A DNA stretch of 7,848 nt from an uncultured Oscillibacter sp. (GCA_937884915.1 CALAAN010000139.1:1-7848); one strand, 5' to 3'; positions 1 to 6,609 are shown, counted from the stretch's first letter. The notes: generated from the sequence alone by a model not told the origin. Numbers and translations are program-made.

Positions 1-2
1 TT

Positions 3-1043
3 GGGACCGATATTTATGAAGAGCCTATCGTGGCCAAGACCTTCCTGAGCGAGGACGCGCAGGAGGGCTCTCTGCGCCCGAAGACGCTCTCGGAATACAT
101 CGGGCAGGAGAAGGCGAAGGGCAACCTCGCCGTCTTCATCGCGGCGGCGAAAAAGCGTGGCGAATCGCTCGACCACGTGCTGCTGCACGGCCCTCCGGGC
201 CTCGGCAAGACGACGCTCGCGGGCATTATTGCCCAGGAAATGGGCGTGAACATCCGCATCACGTCCGGCCCCGCCATCGAAAAGGCGGGCGACCTTGCGG
301 CGCTGCTCACAAACCTGAGTGAAGGCGACATCCTGTTTGTCGACGAGATTCACCGCCTGAACCGCAGCGTAGAGGAGATCCTCTACCCCGCGATGGAGGA
401 CTACGCCATCGACATCATCGTCGGCAAGGGCCCGAGTGCGAACTCCATACGTCTCGACCTGCCGCATTTCACGCTCATCGGCGCGACGACGCGCGCGGGC
501 CAGCTGTCCGCGCCGCTGCGCGACCGCTTCGGTGTCACGCTGCGCCTGGAGCTTTACACGCCGCAGGAGCTTTCGAAGATCGTCACGCGCTCGGCGAGCA
601 TCCTAAATGTCGACATCGACCCGACGGGCGCGCTCGAGATCGCGCGCCGCTCGCGCGGTACGCCGCGTATCGCGAACCGCATGCTGCGCCGCGTGCGCGA
701 CTTTGCGGACGTGCGGGCCGATGGCGTCATCACGAAGGAGGTTGCGGACGAAGCGCTCCGCGCGCTCGAGATCGACGACCTCGGATTAGACCCCATCGAC
801 CACCGGATGATGCGCGCCATCATCGAAAACTACGGCGGCGGCCCCGTCGGCATCGAGACGCTGGCCGCGACTATTGGCGAGGAAGCCGTCACGCTGCTGG
901 ATGTTTACGAGCCGTATCTCATGCAGCTCGGCTTTTTGCAGCGTACGCCGAGGGGACGCTGCGTGACGCGCAAGGCGTATGAGCACTTAGGCCTCTCCGT
1001 GCCCAAGAGCATGGACGAAGTACCGGAACAGCTTAGTCTATAA
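3..1043 (+). CDS. ruvB: Holliday junction branch-migration helicase RuvB, 5'-partial
   Basis: RuvB is the AAA+ hexameric motor that works with RuvA (and the RuvC resolvase) to drive Holliday-junction branch migration in recombination repair. Numbered from the GTG at 30, the protein shows Walker A GPPGLGKT (54-61), Walker B FVDEIH (103-108), sensor 1 GATTR (151-155), the arginine-finger region RDRFG (164-168) and sensor 2 RGTPRIANR (209-217). A C-terminal winged-helix part (about 260-335) ends in the family-typical [10 protein letters not shown]. The frame stays open upstream of the GTG to the window edge, reading [12 protein letters not shown]. RuvB proteins usually have a short N-terminal tail before the SLRPK segment, and no strong ribosome binding site precedes the GTG, so I infer that the true start lies outside the window. 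A GTG start giving 337 aa remains possible. No ruvA or ruvC is visible. The next gene, glmM, begins 56 nt after the stop and could be cotranscribed. Confidence 0.97.
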   Translation, partial: GTDIYEEPIVAKTFLSEDAQEGSLRPKTLSEYIGQEKAKGNLAVFIAAAKKRGESLDHVLLHGPPGLGKTTLAGIIAQEMGVNIRITSGPAIEKAGDLAALLTNLSEGDILFVDEIHRLNRSVEEILYPAMEDYAIDIIVGKGPSANSIRLDLPHFTLIGATTRAGQLSAPLRDRFGVTLRLELYTPQELSKIVTRSASILNVDIDPTGALEIARRSRGTPRIANRMLRRVRDFADVRADGVITKEVADEALRALEIDDLGLDPIDHRMMRAIIENYGGGPVGIETLAATIGEEAVTLLDVYEPYLMQLGFLQRTPRGRCVTRKAYEHLGLSVPKSMDEVPEQLSL

Positions 1044-1099
1044 ATGAAAACTACTTTACAGCAAAACTTCAAATCTTTTTGAGAAGAGGAATCGAAATC

Positions 1100-2446
1100 A
1101 TGGGAAAACTGTTTGGCACCGACGGCATCCGCGGCGTCGTGGGGGAGAATCTCACGGCTGATCTCGCGTTCCGCACGGGCAAGGCCATCGCGGCCGTTTT
1201 GAAGGAAGAAAAGGGCAGAAAGCCGGTCATCACCATCGGCAAGGACACGCGCATTTCGTCCGATATGCTCGAAAGCGCGCTGATCGCGGGCATTTGCTCC
1301 GTCGGCGGCGACGTGATGCCGTTCGGCGTGCTGCCAACCCCAGCGGTCGCGTACCTGACCGTGCTCAAAGGCGCGGACGCGGGCATCGTGATCTCCGCCT
1401 CGCATAACCCCTATGAGCACAACGGCATCAAGGTCTTTAACGAAAAGGGCTACAAGCTGCCCGACGCGATCGAAGAGCAGGTGGAGGAAAAAATCCTCAC
1501 CGACATCTATCCCGCTGCGACGCACGGTGAGATCGGCGTCCTGCGCCACGGCTTAAGACAGTCGCGCGAGGCATACATTGACCATTTAGCGGGCACGATC
1601 GAGAGCGACCTGTCCGGCCTTCGCGTGCTCGTTGACTGTTCAAACGGCGCGTCGTCCGCGACGGCGCCGGAGCTCTTTGGCCGCTTCCGCTGCTTCTGCG
1701 ATTTTATCCACCGCGAGCCGGACGGCGTGAACATCAACGACCACTGCGGCTCGACGCATCTCGACGACCTCGCGCAAAAGGTCGTCGCGGGCGGCTATGA
1801 CGTCGGCGTCGCGTTCGACGGCGACGCCGACCGCTGCCTTCTCGTCGACGAGCAGGGCGGCATCATCGATGGCGACAAGGTGCTCGCGGTCTGCGGCTCG
1901 GACATGAAGCGCCGCGGAAAGCTCTCCGGCGGCACGATCGTCGCGACGGTCATGTCGAATCTCGGCCTGCACGAGTTCTGCCGCGAAAACGGCGTGGGCC
2001 TCGTTTGCACGAGCGTGGGCGACCGCAACGTGCTTGAAAAGATGAACGAGTGCGGCTACAAGCTCGGCGGCGAGCAGTCGGGCCACACGATCTTCACCGA
2101 CTATGCCACGACCGGCGACGGCCAGCTGACAGCTTTGCAGTTCCTCGACGTGCTCGCGCGCAGCGGGAAGAAGGCCTCTGAGCTTGCGTCCGTCTGCCCG
2201 CAGTACCCGCAGGTGCTGCTCAACGTTCCCGTTTCGCACGAGCGCGGCGTGAAGGACGCCATCATGGCCTCTGATGCGCTGGCCGCGGCCATCGCGCTGG
2301 AGGAGGGAAAGCTCTCCGGCGAGGGGCGTGTGCTCGTCCGCCCGAGCGGCACGGAGGCGCTCATCCGTGTCATGGTTGAGGCAAAAACCGAACAAATCGC
2401 CCTTCTTGCAGCCGAGAATTTGGTTAATGTGATAAAAATGCTGTAA
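1100..2446 (+). CDS. glmM: Phosphoglucosamine mutase GlmM
   Basis: GlmM interconverts glucosamine-6-phosphate and glucosamine-1-phosphate, the cytosolic step feeding UDP-GlcNAc, peptidoglycan and other amino-sugar polymers. The 448-aa product matches the usual family length. It starts with the typical MGKLFGTDGIRG and carries the phosphoserine loop SASHNP with catalytic Ser101, the metal-binding loop DGDADR (240-245), the sugar-binding loop GGEQSGH (323-329) and the phosphate-binding loop RPSGTE (414-419), so all four active-site loops are intact. The GEQSG loop and the length favour GlmM over phosphoglucomutase or phosphomannomutase. I chose ATG 1100 over an in-frame TTG at 1079 because AGAGGA (1085-1090) sits 9 nt upstream and the protein then begins at the conserved MGKLFGTDG. 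It follows ruvB after a short gap with no visible terminator. In Bacillus and many relatives glmM sits with cdaA, ybbR/cdaR and glmS; none of these is seen here. Confidence 0.97.
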   Translation: MGKLFGTDGIRGVVGENLTADLAFRTGKAIAAVLKEEKGRKPVITIGKDTRISSDMLESALIAGICSVGGDVMPFGVLPTPAVAYLTVLKGADAGIVISASHNPYEHNGIKVFNEKGYKLPDAIEEQVEEKILTDIYPAATHGEIGVLRHGLRQSREAYIDHLAGTIESDLSGLRVLVDCSNGASSATAPELFGRFRCFCDFIHREPDGVNINDHCGSTHLDDLAQKVVAGGYDVGVAFDGDADRCLLVDEQGGIIDGDKVLAVCGSDMKRRGKLSGGTIVATVMSNLGLHEFCRENGVGLVCTSVGDRNVLEKMNECGYKLGGEQSGHTIFTDYATTGDGQLTALQFLDVLARSGKKASELASVCPQYPQVLLNVPVSHERGVKDAIMASDALAAAIALEEGKLSGEGRVLVRPSGTEALIRVMVEAKTEQIALLAAENLVNVIKML

Positions 2447-2451
2447 AATCG

Positions 2452-2461
2452 TTAGCGCTAA
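2452..2461. promoter_or_regulatory. Perfect 10-bp palindrome upstream of the sigma-factor gene
   Basis: TTAGCGCTAA is a perfect palindrome that starts 5 nt after the glmM stop codon and ends 20 bp upstream of the -35 box of the sigma-factor promoter. It is too short and lacks the loop and T-run of a terminator, so a dimeric repressor or activator site is the better reading. It superficially resembles half of the HrcA CIRCE element but lacks the CACTC arm. Function is inferred only from symmetry and position. Confidence 0.3.
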
Positions 2462-2481
2462 TACTGAATTTTCGTAAATAC

Positions 2482-2511
2482 TTGACAAAACCTGAGCACA
2501 GAAGGTATAAT
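2482..2511 (+). promoter_or_regulatory. Near-consensus sigma-A promoter overlapping the sigma-factor start region
   Basis: TTGACA (2482-2487) and TATAAT (2506-2511) are both perfect hexamers separated by 18 bp. The expected transcription start is about 2518, yet the best start codon of the downstream gene is ATG 2514, and its ribosome binding site AGAAGG (2500-2505) lies within the promoter spacer. Transcripts from this promoter would therefore lack the start codon and SD. The promoter may serve a shorter form, or may be a coincidental match, with the full-length gene read from farther upstream. Confidence 0.55.
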
Positions 2512-2513
2512 AC

Positions 2514-3158
2514 ATGCAGTATCATCAGAATGAGAGCCATCATAAAGAGCTTGCAGCCTGCACGGATGAGCAGCTGTGCACCATGGCCGCTGCGGGTAAC
2601 AGGGAAGCAGAAGAGCTTCTCGTCACGCGCTACTACGGGATGGTTCGCGCGTGTGCGCGTCCGCTTTTCCTCGCCGGCGGCGATGGGGAAGATTTGATCC
2701 AGGAAGGCATGTTCGGTCTCATTCAGGCGATACGGGAGTATGACGCAGACAAGGCGGCGTCGTTTCACACGTATGCAGAGATCTGTATCCGCAACCGCCT
2801 GTTCTCCGCGCTCCGTGCCGCTTCCCGCGGCAAGCATTATCCGCTGAACGAATCCATATCCCTTGATACCCCTTTCTTTGACAGTTCTTCTTACACCGCC
2901 GGTACTTTGGACCCCAGCCACACAGACCCCGAGCTCCTCATCGCGGAGCGGGACCACGTGGAGAGCTTACTCGAAAGTACCCGCAAGCACTTGTCCGAGT
3001 TCGAGGCGAAGATCTTAGGGTACTATTTGGAAGGCCTTTCCTGCCGAGAGATCGCGAAGGCCGTGGGCAAGTCTCCGAAGTCGGTGGACAACGCCGTGCA
3101 GCGCGTTCGACGCAAGGCTGCGCAGCACATTTTTTCCGGCGATATCAGCAAACGCTGA
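2514..3158 (+). CDS. sigH: Sigma-70 family RNA polymerase sigma factor, SigH (Spo0H)-like
   Basis: This alternative sigma factor would direct RNA polymerase to a dedicated promoter set. In Bacillus, SigH runs transition-state and early sporulation genes; the role here is inferred from family resemblance. The 214-aa protein is close to the usual SigH length. Region 2.2 reads DLIQEGMFGLIQAIREYD (60-77), and regions 2.3-2.4 (about 82-108) contain ASFHTYAEICIRNR. A SigH-like linker follows with PLNESISLDTP (110-120) and DPELLI (138-143). Region 4 (159-205) holds the helix-turn-helix CREIAKAVGKSPKSVDNAVQR. ATG 2514 is supported by AGAAGG 8 nt upstream and by an in-frame TAA at 2508. A -10 box lies between the SD and ATG, so an internal start at ATG 2583 (191 aa, losing the DEQLCT segment) must be kept in mind. 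The upstream neighbour glmM ends 67 nt earlier; a zinc-ribbon gene follows after 40 nt. The family call is firm, the SigH subgroup likely. Confidence 0.8.
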   Translation: MQYHQNESHHKELAACTDEQLCTMAAAGNREAEELLVTRYYGMVRACARPLFLAGGDGEDLIQEGMFGLIQAIREYDADKAASFHTYAEICIRNRLFSALRAASRGKHYPLNESISLDTPFFDSSSYTAGTLDPSHTDPELLIAERDHVESLLESTRKHLSEFEAKILGYYLEGLSCREIAKAVGKSPKSVDNAVQRVRRKAAQHIFSGDISKR

Positions 3159-3198
3159 ACGCATATATTTTTTTCTGATTCAAAGAGAGGGTAAAATC

Positions 3199-3477
3199 AT
3201 GTACGAAGACAAGACTTTAGTTTGCAAAGAGTGCGGCAAAGAGTTCGTGTTCACTGCCGGTGAGCAGGAGTTCTACGCGGAGCGCGGCTTCCAGAACGAG
3301 CCCCAGCGCTGCAAGGCCTGCCGCGACGCTCGCAAGAACGCCGCCCGCGGTCCCCGTGAGTACTTCACCGCAGTCTGCGCAGCTTGCGGCGGCGAGGCCA
3401 AGGTTCCCTTCGAGCCCAAGTCCGACCGTCCGGTCTACTGCAGCGAGTGCTTCGCCAAGATGCGCGCTGAGCAGTAA
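3199..3477 (+). CDS. Small double zinc-ribbon protein (zf-trcl / CxxC-x17-CxxC type)
   Basis: The 92-aa protein has four CxxC knuckles at residues 9-12, 38-41, 60-63 and 81-84, forming two probable zinc ribbons. The first is CxxC-x25-CxxC with the FTAGEQEFYAERGF segment typical of the 'probable zinc-ribbon' family (zf-trcl). The second has exactly 17 residues between its pairs, matching the CxxC-x17-CxxC family. No enzyme motif, signal peptide or membrane segment is present, so it is cytosolic. The partner and substrate are unknown; nucleic-acid or protein binding or a redox-sensing role are guesses. ATG 3199 is preceded by GAGAGGG (3185-3191, spacing 7). I see no clear promoter in the 40-nt gap after the sigma-factor gene, so cotranscription with it is likely. 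The unit ends at the strong terminator starting at 3499. Confidence 0.88.
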   Translation: MYEDKTLVCKECGKEFVFTAGEQEFYAERGFQNEPQRCKACRDARKNAARGPREYFTAVCAACGGEAKVPFEPKSDRPVYCSECFAKMRAEQ

Positions 3478-3498
3478 TTCTTGTAAACGTTTTGATCG

Positions 3499-3533
3499 AA
3501 AGACGTCCGCCAAGGCGGGCGTCTTTCTTTTTT
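3499..3533 (+). terminator. Rho-independent terminator after the zinc-ribbon gene
   Basis: A 13-bp stem (3499-3511 with 3514-3526, one G-U pair) closes with a tight loop around CAAG and is followed by CTTTTTT. It lies 21 nt after the zinc-ribbon stop codon, and should end the transcription unit that includes the sigma factor. Confidence 0.93.
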
Positions 3534-3567
3534 GGTCGTGTTGACAGGCCTTTTTTCACATTTCCTA

Positions 3568-3596
3568 TTGAAAAAGTGCGAAAAATGGGATAAACT
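3568..3596 (+). promoter_or_regulatory. Probable promoter of the DUF1858 gene
   Basis: TTGAAA (3568-3573) and TAAACT (3591-3596) are separated by 17 bp. The predicted start near 3603 gives a leader of about 27 nt, with GGAGGT at 3615-3620. A TTGACA at 3541-3546 lacks a good -10 at proper spacing. The position just after a strong terminator makes a promoter here necessary. Confidence 0.5.
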
Positions 3597-3613
3597 ATTT
3601 TCAGCTATTTTCA
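3595..3613 (+). repeat. Tandem 9-mer repeat in the DUF1858 leader
   Basis: CTATTTTCA occurs twice, at 3595-3603 and 3605-3613, with a 10-bp period, between the predicted -10 box and the ribosome binding site. It could be a pair of half-sites on the same DNA face, or chance in AT-rich sequence. Confidence 0.35.
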
Positions 3614-3629
3614 CGGAGGTGAATCAAAC

Positions 3630-3842
3630 ATGATCGAAATTAAGCGCGACACCATCATCGGTGACATTCTGGACGTTGCGCCGCAGACCGCGCCGATCTT
3701 CCTGTCGATCGGCATGCACTGCCTGGGCTGCCCCAGCTCCCGCGGTGAGACGGTGGAAGAGGCCTGCATGGTCCACGGCATCGACGTGGAGAAGCTGCTG
3801 GCTCTCGTGAACGAAGAGGCCAACAAGCCCGTCAAGGAATAA
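3630..3842 (+). CDS. DUF1858 redox-disulfide domain protein
   Basis: The 70-aa protein is a stand-alone DUF1858 domain, the family described as a hybrid-cluster-protein-associated redox disulfide domain. It opens with the characteristic IKRDTIIGDILDVAPQTAPIF and has the signature GMHCLGCPSS, with the CxxC pair at Cys31 and Cys34, then ETVEEACMVHGIDVEKLLALVN. Such proteins are common in anaerobes; a thiol-redox or metal-handling role is suggested by the CLGC motif, but the biochemical activity is not established. No hybrid cluster protein is in the window. ATG 3630 has GGAGGT 9 nt upstream. The gene has its own probable promoter and is followed 4 nt after its stop by a hairpin terminator. The short length is normal for this family, so this is not a fragment. 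Confidence 0.92.
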   Translation: MIEIKRDTIIGDILDVAPQTAPIFLSIGMHCLGCPSSRGETVEEACMVHGIDVEKLLALVNEEANKPVKE

Positions 3843-3846
3843 GAAA

Positions 3847-3880
3847 AGGACGCATACGGGTCTTCCGTATGCGTCTTATT
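3847..3880 (+). terminator. Hairpin terminator, possibly leaky, between DUF1858 and trmK
   Basis: A perfect 11-bp stem (3849-3859 with 3865-3875), extendable by a G-U and an A-U pair, closes on a 5-nt loop GTCTT. The following tract is only TTATT, not a long T-run, so termination may be partial. The trmK ribosome binding site starts about 11 nt farther on, leaving no room for a promoter between. Confidence 0.75.
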
Positions 3881-3903
3881 CGCTCAGCGAAAGGAGGGCG
3901 GCG

Positions 3904-4617
3904 GTGGAAAAGGAATTACAGCTTCAGCCGCGGCTGCAATGCATTGCAAACCTTGTGCCGCAAGGCGCGAGACTGGCCGACGTCGGCACCGACCACGGCT
4001 ATCTTCCCGTGTGGCTTTTGCAGCACGGACGCATCGAGAGCGCCATCGCGTCGGATATCAACGCGCTGCCGCTCGACCCCGCGCGCGCGACGGCGCGGGG
4101 ATACGGCGTGACGGAGCGCATGGATTTCCGCCTCTGCCCGGGCCTTGCGAAGATCAAGGCGGAGGAGTGCGATGCCATCGCCATCGCCGGCATGGGCGGC
4201 GAGACGATCCTCGGCATTCTCGAGGCCGCGCCCTGGACGCATGAGGGCGCGCATACGCTCATTTTGCAGCCGCAGACGAAGGTCGACCTTCTGCGCCGCT
4301 GGCTCTGCGGGCACGGCTACCGCTTTTTGAGCGAGACGCTCGTGCGCGACAAGGAGCAGCTCTATGTCGTCTTCCGTGTGACCGCGGGAGCGGGGCAGGA
4401 GCTGAGCGAGGCGGACGCGCTGACGGGCTTTCTGCTGCGGTCCGACCCGCTGTACGGCGAGTATCTGTCGCAGCATCTCATAAAGCTCAATCGGGCGAGA
4501 GACGGTCTTGCCGTTTCGTCGCTCACGGATAAGGATGTGCGCATCGCGCATCTTGAAAATCTCATCGAAGAGATCGAAAGAAGAAAAGGAGAGTGGGAAC
4601 ATGGCAACGGTACATGA
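3904..4617 (+). CDS. trmK: tRNA (adenine(22)-N1)-methyltransferase TrmK
   Basis: TrmK (YqfN family, COG2384) uses S-adenosylmethionine to make N1-methyladenosine at position 22 of certain tRNAs in the cytosol. The 237-aa length agrees with the Bacillus protein. The Rossmann-fold motif I is DVGTDHGYLP (26-35), the acidic end of strand 2 is SDIN (50-53), the family-specific AGMGGE is at 95-100, and LQPQ (121-124) follows as motif IV-like sequence. The C-terminal part (about 165-235) is helical with a charged tail, as in the family. The start is GTG 3904, with AGGAGG (3892-3897) 6 nt upstream. It overlaps the Nif3-family gene by 17 nt, a pairing conserved across Firmicutes as yqfN-yqfO. The sigA gene often found just upstream is absent here. 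Expression probably depends on read-through of the preceding hairpin or on a promoter inside the DUF1858 gene. Confidence 0.94.
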   Translation: MEKELQLQPRLQCIANLVPQGARLADVGTDHGYLPVWLLQHGRIESAIASDINALPLDPARATARGYGVTERMDFRLCPGLAKIKAEECDAIAIAGMGGETILGILEAAPWTHEGAHTLILQPQTKVDLLRRWLCGHGYRFLSETLVRDKEQLYVVFRVTAGAGQELSEADALTGFLLRSDPLYGEYLSQHLIKLNRARDGLAVSSLTDKDVRIAHLENLIEEIERRKGEWEHGNGT

Positions 4618-5380
4618 GATCGAGCAGAGCCTTTTTTCCTGGGCGCCGTGCGAGAGTGCGATGGACTGGGACAACGTCGGCCACCTCGTTGGAGATCCCG
4701 GACAGGAGGTCGAGCGCATCGTGGTGGCGCTCGATATCACCGAGCGCGTGGTGCAGGAGGCCATCGACTGCGGTGCGCAGCTCATCGTGTCCCACCATCC
4801 GGTGATGAACGTGCGCTGGCACGAGCGCGAGATGCAGACGCTGCGGCCTGACACGCGCCTTGGCGGCGTTTTGACCACGCTCGTCAAAAACGACATTTCC
4901 GCCATCTGCATGCACACGAATCTGGACGCCGCGGACGGCGGCGTGAACGACTGTCTGGCGAAAAAACTGGGTCTGAACGATGTTTTTTTGCTCAATGACG
5001 AAAAAATCGGGCGTATTGGCACACTTTCCTGCGAAAAAGGGCTTGAAGAGTTCCTGCGGGATGTGATAAAATTACTCGGCTGCGGCGGCTTGCGCTATTG
5101 CCGCGGCAGCGGGCGGGTGCACCGCGTGGCCGTCGGCGGTGGCGCGTGCGGCGAATACATCCCGCAGGCCATTGCGCAGGGCTGCGACACGTTCGTGACG
5201 AGCGATCTGCGCTACAACGATTTTCTGGATACGCGGGGACTCAACCTGATCGACGCGGGGCATTTTCCGACGGAGAATGTCGTCTGTCCGGCGGTCAAGG
5301 CGTATTTGGAGCAGCATTTCCCCGAGGTGAAAACCGTAATATCGACGTCGCACAGAGACGTCATTCAATACTATCTGTAA
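4601..5380 (+). CDS. Nif3-like dinuclear metal centre protein (YqfO/YbgI family, compact form)
   Basis: This 259-aa protein belongs to the Nif3/DUF34 family, cytosolic toroidal proteins with a dinuclear metal site and no firmly settled activity; GTP cyclohydrolase I type 2 is a common but doubtful label. Visible motifs are MDWDNVGHLVGD (21-32), HHPV (65-68), HTNLDAADGGVN (105-116), TSDLRYNDF (200-208) and DAGHFPTE (218-225). The expected metal ligands are His65, His66, Asp109, His221 and Glu225, all present. Many Firmicutes homologues are about 370 aa because of a central PII-like insertion; this one lacks it and resembles the short E. coli YbgI form. ATG 4601 is chosen because AAGGAGA (4586-4592) lies 8 nt upstream and the protein then begins like its relatives. 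The 17-nt overlap with trmK suggests coupled translation, and the stop codon merges with the yebC ribosome binding site. Confidence 0.92.
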   Translation: MATVHEIEQSLFSWAPCESAMDWDNVGHLVGDPGQEVERIVVALDITERVVQEAIDCGAQLIVSHHPVMNVRWHEREMQTLRPDTRLGGVLTTLVKNDISAICMHTNLDAADGGVNDCLAKKLGLNDVFLLNDEKIGRIGTLSCEKGLEEFLRDVIKLLGCGGLRYCRGSGRVHRVAVGGGACGEYIPQAIAQGCDTFVTSDLRYNDFLDTRGLNLIDAGHFPTENVVCPAVKAYLEQHFPEVKTVISTSHRDVIQYYL

Positions 5381-5394
5381 GGAGAGATCACATC

Positions 5395-6129
5395 ATGTCC
5401 GGACATTCCAAGTGGCACAATATTCAAAAGACGAAGGGCGCGGCTGACGCCAAGCGCAGCGCCGCTTTCACCAAGATCGCCAAGGAGATCATCGTCGCCG
5501 TCAAGCAGGGCGGCTCGGGCGATCCGAATAACAACTCCCGTCTCGCGACCGTCATCGCCAAGGCGAAGGCCGCCAACATGCCCAACGACAACATCAAGCG
5601 CACCATCGACAAGGCGCTCGGCTCGGGCAACACCGACAACTACGAGTCCGTCACCTACGAGGGCTACGGCCCCGGCGGCGTGGCCGTCATCGTCGAGGCG
5701 CTGACCGACAACCGCCAGCGCACCGCGCCGGAGGTCCGCCACTACTTCGATAAGTACGGCAAGGGCATGGGCGCGCAGGGCTGCGTCAGCTGGTCGTTCG
5801 ACCGCAAGGGCGTCATCATCATCGACAATGAGGACGGCGACTACGACGAGGATGCCGTCATGATGGACGCGCTCGACGCCGGTGCCGACGACTTCAACGC
5901 CGAGGACAACGTCTTCGAGATCACGACCGACCCCGACGCGTTCAACGACGTCGTCAAGGCGCTCGAGGAGAAGAACTACGCCTTTGTCAGCGCGGATATC
6001 AGCCTTGTCCCGCAGACCTATGTCAAGCTCGAGAGCGAAGAGGATATCAAGAACATGGAAAAGCTGCTCGACATGCTCGACGACAACGAGGACGTGCAGA
6101 ACACCTACCACAACTGGGACCAGGACTAA
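5395..6129 (+). CDS. yebC: YebC/PmpR (TACO1) family protein
   Basis: The 244-aa protein is a full-length YebC/TACO1 family member. It begins with the signature MSGHSKWHNIQKTKGAADAKR, followed by FTKIAKEI, the central NMPNDNIKRTIDKALG and YEGYGPGGVAVIVEALTDN (about 81-100), the GAQGCVSWSFDRKG segment, and a strongly acidic C-terminal half. Older annotation calls the family transcriptional regulators; more recent work links YebC and mitochondrial TACO1 to translation through proline-rich stretches. Either way it is cytosolic. ATG 5395 is preceded by AAGGAGA (5379-5385, spacing 9), which overlaps the nif3 stop codon, indicating an operon with trmK and nif3. In many bacteria yebC precedes ruvCAB; here ruvB lies 4.4 kb upstream, separated by unrelated genes. 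The unit ends at the bidirectional terminator starting at 6243. Confidence 0.97.
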   Translation: MSGHSKWHNIQKTKGAADAKRSAAFTKIAKEIIVAVKQGGSGDPNNNSRLATVIAKAKAANMPNDNIKRTIDKALGSGNTDNYESVTYEGYGPGGVAVIVEALTDNRQRTAPEVRHYFDKYGKGMGAQGCVSWSFDRKGVIIIDNEDGDYDEDAVMMDALDAGADDFNAEDNVFEITTDPDAFNDVVKALEEKNYAFVSADISLVPQTYVKLESEEDIKNMEKLLDMLDDNEDVQNTYHNWDQD

Positions 6130-6141
6130 ACCCCTTGCAAA

Positions 6142-6158
6142 TGCTGACTTTTTCAGCA
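6142..6158 (+). other. Small hairpin downstream of yebC
   Basis: TGCTGA (6142-6147) and TCAGCA (6153-6158) form a 6-bp stem around CTTTT, 12 nt after the yebC stop. No T-run follows, so it is not a convincing terminator; it may protect the mRNA 3' end or mean nothing. The rest of 6159-6241 shows no gene. Confidence 0.25.
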
Positions 6159-6241
6159 GGGAAGAGCGCGCAGTTGTGATATATCTCTGTCCTACTGCGG
6201 CGTACATGGCAGCTTCTGTTGTGACATACATAACCGAAAAC

Positions 6242-6276
6242 AAAAAGAGCTTGAGAAAGTTTTCTCAAGCTCTTTT
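6242..6276. terminator. Bidirectional terminator between yebC and the minus-strand cassette
   Basis: A perfect 16-bp inverted repeat (6243-6258 with 6261-6276) is separated by GT, so the real loop includes the top pairs. It has an A-run on the left and a T-run on the right, and can therefore end transcription of yebC from one side and of the convergent membrane/XRE cassette from the other. Confidence 0.92.
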
Positions 6277-6306
6277 CCTATTTCAACATTATGAGAGGGC
6301 GAACGG

Positions 6307-6609
6307 TCAAAAGATACCGTGGTTGTACTTGATTTGTCCATATAAAATGAAAGCTAAGCTGACTACCAGCGCCGGAAGAACGATATAATCGATGGCATCT
6401 GTATTCCAGAATGTGACGAGATAGGATAATATAAGGGAAACACCAATGACAAGCGTTCCCGTGCCAACGGCCCTGCCGTATTTGGGAACATCTTCCTCTT
6501 TTACTTTCCGACGGTTGTAGGAATGGATGGTGCTGATATTTCCCTTTATATTTACGCTACCAAGAGTTGACAGGAATATGCCCAATATCAGAAGCAATAA
6601 GTGATCCAT
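6307..6609 (-). CDS. Small three-helix membrane protein, unknown function
   Basis: The 100-aa protein has three probable membrane segments at about 3-20, 48-67 and 74-93. Between the first two is a conserved-looking basic loop, GNISTIHSYNRRKVKEEDV (23-41), running on to PKYG (42-45). I recognise this loop from small Firmicutes membrane proteins of unknown function that often sit beside XRE regulators, but cannot name a domain with confidence. It has no catalytic motif. ATG 6609 has a strong AGGAGGT whose upstream edge overlaps the stop codon of the XRE gene, and 9 nt separate the two genes, so it is the last gene of the three-gene - strand operon. The terminator starting at 6242 closes it. 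Base composition is lower in GC than the flanking core genes. A sensor, immunity-type or membrane-stress role is possible but not shown. Confidence 0.85.
   Translation of the reverse strand: MDHLLLLILGIFLSTLGSVNIKGNISTIHSYNRRKVKEEDVPKYGRAVGTGTLVIGVSLILSYLVTFWNTDAIDYIVLPALVVSLAFILYGQIKYNHGIF

Noticed and set aside
1044..1082. A 12-codon ORF beginning with an ATG directly after the ruvB stop and ending just before the glmM SD
   Set aside because: It has no ribosome binding site and no recognisable attenuation hairpins; an ORF of this length is easily chance.
3916..5022. A 368-codon open frame on the - strand across trmK and nif3, and similar long frames opposite glmM and yebC
   Set aside because: The translations are Arg/Ala-rich and low in motif content, typical of antisense shadows of GC-rich genes; the + strand genes are unmistakable.
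6173..6228. Direct repeat of GTTGTGAYATA, 45 bp apart, downstream of yebC
   Set aside because: Only two short copies with a mismatch, no symmetry and no link to a promoter or coding feature.
6257..6267. Shared 9-mer AAGTTTTCT between the bidirectional terminator and the cassette operators, considered as a third operator
   Set aside because: The flanking CAAG/TTGTCAA parts are absent and the bases are fully explained by the terminator stem.
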